Below, in pieces: positions 1-5,734 of a DNA stretch of 10,336 nucleotides; position 1 is the stretch's first letter, and each line of letters begins with the position of its first letter. The translations under genes were made by a program, and so were the position numbers. Source of the stretch: an uncultured Rhodoluna sp. (GTDB lineage: Bacteria > Actinomycetota > Actinomycetes > Actinomycetales > Microbacteriaceae). The stretch covers positions 1 to 10,336 of the forward strand of contig CALDKR010000111.1 of NCBI GenBank assembly GCA_937898095.1, read 5' to 3'. The notes under the pieces were generated by a model. That model saw nothing but the letters and a program-made list of their open reading frames with translations, had not been told where the DNA came from and did no database searches.

Positions 1-335
1 GCGAGCCATACATGGCACCGGGGCTAGTGACCCCTGAAAAGGTTGCCAAAGGCAAATTGCCAACCGATGTTTGGTGGCACACCATCGTTTCGCCAACTGG
101 CAAAGAAAAAACCGGATATCCGACACAGAAGCCACTAGGCATTTTGCGCCGAATTATTCAGGCTTCAAGTGCCGAAGGTGACCTAGTTCTTGATTTCTTT
201 GCTGGCTCTGGAACAACCGGAGCGGCAGCCGCAGAACTCAAGCGTCGATTCATTTTGATTGACCAGAACCCCGAGTCGATTCAGGTGATCTCAGATCGAC
301 TTGCGGCCGCGGGTGTTGAGTTTCAACTGGGCTAA
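1..335 (+). CDS. Site-specific DNA methyltransferase (N6-adenine/N4-cytosine type), C-terminal part
   Basis: This is the 3' end of a gene that begins before the window: the frame is open to the left edge (first full codon at base 3) and stops with TAA at 333-335. The visible ~110 residues contain DVWWHTIV, then GYPTQKP, then the AdoMet-binding motif DFFAGSGTTG, and end with an FILIDQNPE strand that would contact the cofactor. The catalytic (D/N)PP(Y/W) motif is not in the visible part and must lie upstream, so motif IV precedes motif I, the order of the N6_N4_Mtase (beta) family. The enzyme transfers a methyl group from AdoMet to an exocyclic amino group in a specific DNA sequence. Target specificity cannot be read from this fragment. 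It may be an orphan methylase or part of a restriction-modification system; no restriction gene is visible, but the upstream side is cut off. Its last 45 bases overlap the end of the convergent permease gene. Confidence 0.9.
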   Translation, partial: EPYMAPGLVTPEKVAKGKLPTDVWWHTIVSPTGKEKTGYPTQKPLGILRRIIQASSAEGDLVLDFFAGSGTTGAAAAELKRRFILIDQNPESIQVISDRLAAAGVEFQLG

Positions 336-1985
336 CCCGACTAGGGCGGCTGTGCCAACGACCAGCAGTGCCGACATCGCCATAGCCATTCCATAGTTTG
401 TGCCGCCGGGCCGGCTGATTAACTGAGCCAAAACCGTCGACAGCGTGGCTTGATCGCCGGCAACCAAAAGGGTGGCTGCACCAAACTCACCGATTGAAAC
501 CAAAATGGAGAAAACCAGAGCAGTTTTGATTGCTGGGCTGATAATCGGCACCTCGAGCTGCCACCAGATTTGCCAGCTATTGGCGCCCGATGTGCGGGCA
601 GCCTCGATTTGCTCGGCTTCGATCGACAGAAGGGCTGGCTGCAAAACCCGAATCACAAGCGGCAGAGCAATTAGAGCCTGAACCAATGGCAGCACCACCC
701 AGCTCGATCTCAAAGGCAGCGGCTCAGCGCTGAAGGTGATTAAGAAACCCAAACCGATCACCACCGACGAGACCCCCATTGGCAACATGAATGCTGAGTC
801 GAAAAATCGCATCACTGACTCTGCGAACTTTGACTTGCCGCGACGCGAAGTTAGAAACGACACTGCGAGACCAATTGGCATCACCAGAGCGAGAGCAACC
901 ACTAGGTTTCGAAGAGAATTCAAAGCGGCCTGCCAAACGCTGATGTTCAGCAGATTTCTTTCACCTTGACTAGCCAGATTGGCAAAGTTGCTGAGCCCGA
1001 GGCCACCAGGAGTTTCAAATGCCCGGGTCGTCAGGAGTGCAATCGGGATCAGAATCACGCCATAGATAAAGAGCAACGTCACCAGCACCGCCGGTCGATC
1101 GCGTTTATCTACTTTTTGGGCTTGCGACTCGGAATCTGTCAGCTGGTCGAGGCCGGTTGATCCACGAGCGAATCTCTGACTGATTGCAAATGCTAAAAGG
1201 GTAATTGCCGTTTGAGCGAGCGCCAAAACACTGGCCTTTTGCAGATCTAGAAATTGCAGAGCAGCAATTGAGATTTCAGTTTCTAGAGACGAAACTTGGC
1301 CGCCACCTAAAACCACAATCACGCCGAAGCTGGTGAAACAAAACAAAAACACCAAAGCGCCCGCCGAGACAATTGCCGGCTTCAGCATTGGCGCACTGAC
1401 TGACCAAAAGATTCGAATTCGACCAGCCCCAGCCAATGCAGCAGCATCTTCGGGTTCTCGATCAAGCCCTGCCCACATCGAGCCAATCGTTCTCACAGCA
1501 ATCGCGAAGTTGATAAAAACGTGTGCAACGAGAATCCAATAGATTTTATTTTCAAACCAAAAACTCATTCCAAAATCGGAATACAATTCATGCGCTTTTT
1601 GGAATGAACTAAAAATAATTGCCACCACAATCGTGGGCAAAACCAGCGGAATCGTAATCACAGCTCGATAGAACTGACTACCGCGTAGCGATTTGCGATA
1701 GAGCACATAAGCTGCCGGAATCGCTAAGGCCAAAGTTGCCATGGTTGAAACCAACGTCTGCCAAGTCGTGAACCACAGAGCAGCCTGAACATCAGTGTCA
1801 GCAAAAACTCGAGTGATTATTGATGCAACCGAATCAGCGCTCGTTGCATCTGCGCCCGAGCCATTGCCTAGGCCCAAACCAATAATGCTGGCGCTGGGCC
1901 AGACAAAAAAGGCGACTAAGAAACCGACCGGAATCAGCCAGAGTGCAGCGTTCTTTAGAAGATTTCTGACCAAGTGCTCAACCAC
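291..1985 (-). CDS. thiP: Thiamine ABC transporter permease, fused two-half protein (ThiP-like)
   Basis: A 564-residue integral membrane protein that would form the whole channel of a binding-protein-dependent importer. It contains two homologous permease halves. Each half ends in an EAA-type loop that docks the ATPase: about residues 178-203 (EDAAALAGAGRIRIFW) and 456-482 (QIEAARTSGANSWQIWW). About twelve hydrophobic segments are visible, starting near residues 13-38, with a hydrophilic linker near 275-297. Length and two-half layout fit ThiP (about 540 residues in E. coli) and the related iron-type FbpB permeases; the upstream thiamine-binding protein and TPP riboswitch favour thiamine. The start is GTG at 1985, overlapping the last 31 bases of the binding-protein gene in another frame. 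No good ribosome binding site precedes it, so coupled translation is likely. The stop is TGA at 291-293, inside the end of the convergent methyltransferase. No ATPase gene follows. Confidence 0.88.
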   Translation of the reverse strand: MVEHLVRNLLKNAALWLIPVGFLVAFFVWPSASIIGLGLGNGSGADATSADSVASIITRVFADTDVQAALWFTTWQTLVSTMATLALAIPAAYVLYRKSLRGSQFYRAVITIPLVLPTIVVAIIFSSFQKAHELYSDFGMSFWFENKIYWILVAHVFINFAIAVRTIGSMWAGLDREPEDAAALAGAGRIRIFWSVSAPMLKPAIVSAGALVFLFCFTSFGVIVVLGGGQVSSLETEISIAALQFLDLQKASVLALAQTAITLLAFAISQRFARGSTGLDQLTDSESQAQKVDKRDRPAVLVTLLFIYGVILIPIALLTTRAFETPGGLGLSNFANLASQGERNLLNISVWQAALNSLRNLVVALALVMPIGLAVSFLTSRRGKSKFAESVMRFFDSAFMLPMGVSSVVIGLGFLITFSAEPLPLRSSWVVLPLVQALIALPLVIRVLQPALLSIEAEQIEAARTSGANSWQIWWQLEVPIISPAIKTALVFSILVSIGEFGAATLLVAGDQATLSTVLAQLISRPGGTNYGMAMAMSALLVVGTAALVGLAQLKLNTRGRKSI

Positions 1986-2974
1986 TTTTCGCGGTTCGCT
2001 GCAATATCTAGATCAGCGCCGACCGGCTTTTCGGCAACCGGCGCCCACTCAGTCCAAGCTTCAGGCAATGCAATCGATTTGTTGATCGGATACACATACA
2101 TTGCGTCTGGCAGCGCGGTCTGAAATTGATCGGCAAGCATAAAGTCAATCAGCGCCTTGGCGCCGGCCGGGTTGTCGGTGCCGGCAAGCACACCCGCATA
2201 TTCTGTTTGTCTAAAACAACCGTCAAGCACAGAGGCTGTCTGGCTTTGGCCGTCTTCGCGAACCTCAAATGCCGGTGAGGTCGAATAGCTCAAAACAATC
2301 GGATACTTGCCCTTGCCTGATGAGCCAGAGAAGTCGGTGAAATAGGCGTCTTCCCATCCGGCAGCGATTTTCACATCATTGCTCTTCAGCGCCTGAAGAT
2401 ATTGCCCATAACCGGCATCACCAAAGGTAGCGACCGCAGCGGCTAAGAACGCCATGCCCGGTGAAGAACTAGCCGGGTTAGTCAGCACGGTTAGACCCTT
2501 GAATTCAGGTTTGGTTAGGTCTGATAGTGACGCTGGGGCCGGAGTCTCGTTTTTAGCAAACCATGCCTTGTCATAGTTCAGGCAAACGTCACCAAAATCT
2601 ACGGCGGTTAGTTCGCCATCGATTATTGAGTTCTTGGCGGCAACCGAGGCATATGTGTTGTCGATTCCGAAGACAACATCGCCAAGTGGCTGATCTTTGG
2701 TCAGCACCAGCTTGTTAGTCATGTCTCCGGCATCGCCCGATTTGATGATCTCTAGCTTGTAATTGGTCTCAGCCTCAAAGGCGGCAATCAACTCTTTGCT
2801 CATCGCAAAAGAGTCGTGGGCAACCAATGTGACCGTCTCGGTGTCGCCTGCTGGCACTTCGGCTGCTTGTGTGCAGCCAGTGAGGCCTACTGTTATTGCG
2901 AGTGATGCAGTGGACGCAAGTGCGATGTATGCAAATTTTGGAATACGAGTTTTTGAAATACGAGTAACAGCCAA
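1955..2974 (-). CDS. thiB: Thiamine-binding lipoprotein of ABC transporter (ThiB-like)
   Basis: A 339-residue extracellular solute-binding lipoprotein. A basic N-terminus, a hydrophobic stretch (about 15-31) and a lipobox LTGC with the lipidated cysteine at residue 34 indicate anchoring to the outer face of the membrane. The mature part resembles the ThiB/iron-binding periplasmic family: VAHDSF (51-56), PLGDVVFGIDNTYAS (96-110), VLSYSTSPAFEV (227-238), QTEYAGVLAGT (256-266) and a C-terminal MYVYPINKSIALPEAW. DVVxGxDN and SYxTSPA are shared with E. coli ThiB. It captures thiamine (or thiamine phosphates) and hands it to the permease encoded next. The start is TTG at 2974, supported by GGGAG six bases upstream and by the complete lipoprotein signal that follows. 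The TPP riboswitch ending at 2981 is the strongest evidence for the ligand. An Fe3+-type ligand is the alternative from family similarity alone. Confidence 0.9.
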   Translation of the reverse strand: MAVTRISKTRIPKFAYIALASTASLAITVGLTGCTQAAEVPAGDTETVTLVAHDSFAMSKELIAAFEAETNYKLEIIKSGDAGDMTNKLVLTKDQPLGDVVFGIDNTYASVAAKNSIIDGELTAVDFGDVCLNYDKAWFAKNETPAPASLSDLTKPEFKGLTVLTNPASSSPGMAFLAAAVATFGDAGYGQYLQALKSNDVKIAAGWEDAYFTDFSGSSGKGKYPIVLSYSTSPAFEVREDGQSQTASVLDGCFRQTEYAGVLAGTDNPAGAKALIDFMLADQFQTALPDAMYVYPINKSIALPEAWTEWAPVAEKPVGADLDIAANREKWLSTWSEIF

Positions 2975-2980
2975 TTTATT

Positions 2981-2987
2981 CTCCCTA
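2981..2987 (-). promoter_or_regulatory. Ribosome binding site of thiB inside the riboswitch
   Basis: The minus-strand sequence UAGGGAG at 2987-2981 is six bases before the TTG codon at 2974 and is complementary to the 16S rRNA tail through GGGAG. It fixes the start codon of thiB. It is at the same time the conserved 3' end of the TPP aptamer, so ligand binding can hide it directly. Confidence 0.8.
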
Positions 2988-3066
2988 CGCTGGCATGATC
3001 CAAACAGGTTCTACGGTCGAAGACTCCCAGTCTTCCTCTCAGCTCGGTGGCACCGAACTCCCGTGT
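2981..3066 (-). promoter_or_regulatory. TPP riboswitch (THI element) controlling the thiamine transport operon
   Basis: Read on the minus strand, the leader contains the conserved TPP aptamer parts in order: ACACGGGAG (from 3066), a short hairpin with UCGG/CCGA arms, CUGAGAGG (ending near 3035), a seven-pair hairpin with arms GAAGACU/AGUCUUC (3035-3019), ACCGUAGAACCUG, then GGAUCAUGCCAGCGUAGGGAG ending at 2981 (quoted in pieces: GGAUCAUGCCAG and CGUAGGGAG). Helix P2 can form between ACGG (3064-3061) and CCGU (3016-3013). Binding of thiamine pyrophosphate folds the RNA and normally lowers expression of thiamine genes. The conserved final GUAGGGAG here is also the Shine-Dalgarno sequence of thiB, so control of translation is likely. 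No separate downstream intrinsic terminator fits in the six remaining bases. I could not find a convincing closing helix P1. Confidence 0.95.
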
Positions 3067-3068
3067 GC

Positions 3069-3115
3069 AAAAAGCATAACCCCCGATCACCTTGAGTTCA
3101 AAGTGGTCGGGGGTT
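3069..3115 (-). terminator. Intrinsic terminator after the MFS exporter gene, possibly bidirectional
   Basis: A 13-pair stem with one G-U pair joins 3078-3090 with 3103-3115, with core CCCCCGATCAC opposite GTGGTCGGGGG. The 12-base loop contains a further TTGA/TCAA pairing. On the minus strand the stem is followed by TTATGCTTTTT (to 3069), giving a somewhat interrupted U-tract 46 or more bases past the exporter stop codon. On the plus strand it is followed by TTTT at 3114-3117, so it could also stop antisense transcription. Confidence 0.75.
3073..3101 (-). promoter_or_regulatory. Putative sigma-70-type promoter of the thiamine operon
   Basis: On the minus strand TTGAAC (3101-3096) and TATGCT (3078-3073) are separated by exactly 17 bases; each matches four of six consensus positions. 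Transcription would begin near A3066, just where the recognisable aptamer starts. The -35 box lies in the loop and the spacer in one arm of the terminator hairpin of the upstream gene. This is inferred from sequence only. A promoter further upstream, or read-through from the exporter gene, is the alternative. Confidence 0.45.
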
Positions 3116-3126
3116 TTGCATCGCGG

Positions 3127-3154
3127 CGCCGTTTAGCTCGAGGCAGAAACGGCG
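3127..3154 (-). other. Perfect inverted repeat in the 3' untranslated region of the MFS gene
   Basis: Arms CGCCGTTT (3127-3134) and AAACGGCG (3147-3154) form a perfect eight-pair stem with a 12-base loop. It lies between the exporter stop codon and the strong terminator hairpin. It has no T-run after it on the minus strand, so it is more likely an mRNA 3'-end stabilising hairpin or a protein-binding palindrome than a terminator. Confidence 0.5.
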
Positions 3155-3161
3155 AGCCTAA

Positions 3162-4829
3162 TTAGTGACCCATTGAGGCCGCAGCGTTTTCTTCTGCTTT
3201 TGCAGCAACTCCAGACTTGGTGCGCAAAGGAATCTCTTTGTTGAACAGCGCAACCACGAAAGCAACCGAAACGACAATCGCGGCTGACAAGAAAACCACA
3301 TCGGCAGCCTCAGTGAACGAGACCAAAATCGGACGGGCGATTTCTGGCGAGATCACCTGCAAGAAAGATGAGTCCGAGTTCACTAGTTCGCCCAAGCCGG
3401 CTGGCCCAGCATCGCGAATGATTGCATTTCGGTCTTCTGCAAGAAGTGCGGGGTTGGCCTTGATTGCTGCTGCAATCTGCTCGCCAATCCACTTGCCCTT
3501 GTCTGAAAGCACTGCGAAAAGCATCGAAATAAAGACGGCAACACCAAGGGTTCCACCCATCTGCCTAAAGAAGGTCGATGATGAGGTGGCAACGCCGATG
3601 TCATTTGCACTAACCGCGTTTTGAGCGGCAATGGTCAGAGTCTGCATAAGCTGACCAAGACCTAGACCCATGGTCACCATTCCGATTGAAATCTGCCAAA
3701 TCTCCCAGTCGGCAGTCATCTGTGCAAAATACAAATACGAGCCGGCCATCATGGCTGTTCCGCCAATCATGAAGATCTTGTATTTTCCGGTGCGGCCGGT
3801 AATGATTCCTGAGCCCATCGATGCGGTCATCATGCCGATAGTCATCGGAATCATAAGCAGACCTGCCTCAGTTGGCGAAGCACCCTTCACGATTTGAAGA
3901 ACCAAAGGCAGGGTCATCATTCCACCAAACATGCCCACACCTACGATCACACCCAACAGGGTGGTCAAGCTGAAAGTGCTCGACTTGAAAAGCTTGAGCG
4001 GCAACAGAGCGGCGTCGCCCATCTTGCGCTCGACCAAAATAAAGGCAATGATGCCGACCACGCCGGTGGCATACATGGTGATTGAATTCGCTGAACCCCA
4101 GCCCCAATCGCGACCCTGCTCAGCAACCAAAAGCAGTGGCACAACCGCGATGATGATGGTGACTGCGCCCCACCAGTCAATGCGGCTTGGGCGAGGGGTG
4201 TGCGGAACGTGCAAGAACGAAACCACCATGAATAGCGCGATGATTCCGATCGGCAAGTTCATCAAGAAGACCCAGCGCCAACCGTCGATCCACAAGAACG
4301 AATCGATGTCTGCGAATAGGCCACCGATAAGCGGGCCAAGCACTGATGATGTGCCGAAAACTGCCATCATGGCGCCCTGATAGCGAGCGCGCTCTCGCGG
4401 TGGCACGATATCGGCCAAGATGGTCAGCGCAAGTGAGAACAAACCACCGGCACCGATGCCCTGAAGGCCGCGCCAGATCGCTAGTTCATACATGCTGTTG
4501 GCAAAGCCAGCAGTGACTGAGCCGATGATGAAGATCGAGATTGCGATCATGAACAGGCTGCGGCGACCAAAAATGTCGCCAAGCTTGCCATAAATCGGGG
4601 TCGAAATTGTTGAGGTAATCAAATAGGCAGTGGTCGCCCAGGCCTGAAGGTCAAGACCTTTTAGGTCATCGGCGATGGTGCGCATCGCGCTGCCGACCAC
4701 GCTTTGGTCAAGTGCTGAAAGGAACATTCCAGACATCAGACCGACTAACACCAAAACAATTTGGCGGTGAGTCATAACGCCGGTAATCGCTGATTCGGCC
4801 GCAGCCGCTTTGCGTTTTTCTCTAGACAT
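3162..4829 (-). CDS. MFS multidrug exporter, DHA2 family (EmrB/QacA-like, 14 helices)
   Basis: A 555-residue membrane transporter of the major facilitator superfamily, expected to export small molecules or drugs using the proton gradient. Helix 1 carries the family motif around LDQSVVGSAMRTIADDL (40-56; the usual form is LDxTIVNVALP). Motif A is GKLGDIFGRRSLF (81-93), motif B LAIWRGLQGIGAGG (116-129) and motif C GTSSVLGPLIGG (159-170). About fourteen hydrophobic segments and the length fit DHA2. A larger loop near 442-500 separates the last two helices, common in this group. The substrate cannot be told from sequence. The N-terminus is short and basic, the C-terminus alanine-rich and cytosolic. 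The start is ATG at 4829; no clear ribosome binding site precedes it. It is divergent from the carboxypeptidase gene across 44 bases. It ends at 3162, followed by two hairpins. Confidence 0.9.
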   Translation of the reverse strand: MSREKRKAAAAESAITGVMTHRQIVLVLVGLMSGMFLSALDQSVVGSAMRTIADDLKGLDLQAWATTAYLITSTISTPIYGKLGDIFGRRSLFMIAISIFIIGSVTAGFANSMYELAIWRGLQGIGAGGLFSLALTILADIVPPRERARYQGAMMAVFGTSSVLGPLIGGLFADIDSFLWIDGWRWVFLMNLPIGIIALFMVVSFLHVPHTPRPSRIDWWGAVTIIIAVVPLLLVAEQGRDWGWGSANSITMYATGVVGIIAFILVERKMGDAALLPLKLFKSSTFSLTTLLGVIVGVGMFGGMMTLPLVLQIVKGASPTEAGLLMIPMTIGMMTASMGSGIITGRTGKYKIFMIGGTAMMAGSYLYFAQMTADWEIWQISIGMVTMGLGLGQLMQTLTIAAQNAVSANDIGVATSSSTFFRQMGGTLGVAVFISMLFAVLSDKGKWIGEQIAAAIKANPALLAEDRNAIIRDAGPAGLGELVNSDSSFLQVISPEIARPILVSFTEAADVVFLSAAIVVSVAFVVALFNKEIPLRTKSGVAAKAEENAAASMGH

Positions 4830-4861
4830 AAAGAATTGCTAGCTCTCTGAGATGGGGGATT

Positions 4862-4867
4862 TAGGCT
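4862..4867 (+). promoter_or_regulatory. Putative -10 box for a leaderless carboxypeptidase transcript
   Basis: TAGGCT (TAnnnT pattern) ends six bases before the ATG at 4874. That spacing would place the transcription start at or next to the start codon, as in leaderless actinobacterial mRNAs. No strong Shine-Dalgarno sequence is present at normal distance; the AGG within the box is the only, weak, candidate. No clear -35 box is seen. Confidence 0.5.
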
Positions 4868-4873
4868 TTAGAT

Positions 4874-5725
4874 ATGTTCAAGCCTAAAGGCGAAAAATCT
4901 TCTAAACCGCTCAACTCTAATTCACGCCGTTTTATTTCAACAGTGGCAATATCGTTGGCTATCGGTCTTGGTTCAGCCAATCTCGGCACTGTTGCGAATG
5001 CGGTTGAAACGGCATCGCCTAGCCCAACCGCCCCTGCGCCAGCAACGACCTCATCGCCTAGCCCAACCGCCCCAACAACCGCCGCGCCAACTTCGGGCAC
5101 CGTGCGCGATCCAATCAAACTCTCGGTCGACAAATACAACTCACTGTGGGTTGTGGTCAACAAACAGCGCCCACTCAGCTTTTTGAAATACGTTCCCAAA
5201 AACCTGACCAAGCCACCATTCAAATTTCCGGCCACGCACAATCCATACGGTGTCGTGATGACCAAGGATGCCGGAATCGCGCTGGTTGCGATGGCGAAAG
5301 CGATGGCGGTCGAGGGCGGCGGCACGCTGGTTGCGTCAAGTGGTTATCGAAGCTATCTAACCCAAGTTGATGTGCACTCTCGACAGGTGTCTAGATTTGG
5401 GCTCAAGGCCGGCGAAGCCCTGGCTGCTCGCCCAGGCTACAGCGAGCACCAAACTGGCCTTGCCGTCGACGTTTATGCAGCAGGTCAGGACTGCCGAATT
5501 TATACCTGTTTCGCAAACACGGTTGCCGGCAAGTGGTTGGCAAACAATGCCCACCGATTCGGGTTCGTGCTGCGCTACCAGCAAAACCAAGCTGCGATTA
5601 CGGGCTATCAGTTTGAGCCTTGGCACTTTAGATATGTCGGAGTCGAACTTTCGACGCAGTTCAAAAAGAGCGGCAAAAAGTCTCTAGAGGCATATTTCGG
5701 ATTGCCTGCGGCACCCAGCTATTAG
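4874..5725 (+). CDS. Secreted/anchored D-alanyl-D-alanine carboxypeptidase, VanY-like (peptidase M15B)
   Basis: A 283-residue zinc peptidase that trims the terminal D-alanine from peptidoglycan stem peptides outside the membrane. Residues 1-19 are basic and polar, and 20-42 form a hydrophobic signal or anchor ending in VANA. A Ser/Pro/Thr/Ala-rich linker follows (about 46-75), then the catalytic domain. The domain shows SGYRSY (156-161), SEHQTGLAVDV (190-200) with zinc ligands H192 and D199, and EPWHFR (248-253) with the third ligand H251 and the catalytic Glu E248. All key residues of the M15 family are present. Two cysteines in QDCRIYTCF, just after the second motif, could form a disulfide. 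The start ATG at 4874 gives a complete signal sequence. The gene ends nine bases from the convergent phosphoglucomutase stop, with no room for a private terminator. A role in cell wall maturation is likely; vancomycin resistance is not implied. Confidence 0.92.
   Translation: MFKPKGEKSSKPLNSNSRRFISTVAISLAIGLGSANLGTVANAVETASPSPTAPAPATTSSPSPTAPTTAAPTSGTVRDPIKLSVDKYNSLWVVVNKQRPLSFLKYVPKNLTKPPFKFPATHNPYGVVMTKDAGIALVAMAKAMAVEGGGTLVASSGYRSYLTQVDVHSRQVSRFGLKAGEALAARPGYSEHQTGLAVDVYAAGQDCRIYTCFANTVAGKWLANNAHRFGFVLRYQQNQAAITGYQFEPWHFRYVGVELSTQFKKSGKKSLEAYFGLPAAPSY
5013..5073 (+). repeat. Two near-tandem 22-base direct repeats in the linker of the carboxypeptidase gene
   Basis: The same 22 bases occur at 5013-5034 and 5052-5073, both containing CATCGCCTAGCCCAACC and ending in GCCCC. 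They are 39 bases (13 codons) apart and in frame. They encode SPSPTAP twice. The pattern indicates internal duplication lengthening the Pro/Thr/Ala-rich spacer between membrane and catalytic domain. Confidence 0.9.
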
Positions 5726-5734
5726 CGGGGATGT

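Noticed and set aside
1..335. Methyltransferase as part of a defence island
   Set aside because: No restriction enzyme, toxin, nuclease or mobile-element gene is visible next to it; the only visible neighbour is a vitamin importer. What lies upstream is outside the window.
291..2974. Iron(III) or sulfate importer as the identity of the ABC genes
   Set aside because: The families are related, but the TPP riboswitch directly upstream and the ThiB-like DVVFGIDN and SYSTSPA motifs point to thiamine.
2893..3090. Short minus-strand open frame covering the TPP riboswitch
   Set aside because: The region is explained by the structured RNA and by the thiB start; the frame differs from thiB and no ribosome site supports it.
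3931..4380. 149-codon plus-strand open frame opposite the MFS exporter
   Set aside because: It lies fully within a clear transporter gene; its composition is what the reverse strand of membrane-helix codons gives, with no family motif.
4861..5325. 154-codon minus-strand open frame opposite the carboxypeptidase gene
   Set aside because: It is antisense to a gene with all M15 catalytic motifs, its repetitive Val/Gly/Ala composition mirrors the Pro/Thr linker, and it shows no recognisable domain or start signals.
5726..5734. Terminator between the convergent carboxypeptidase and pgm genes
   Set aside because: Only nine bases separate the stop codons and no hairpin with a T-run is visible there.
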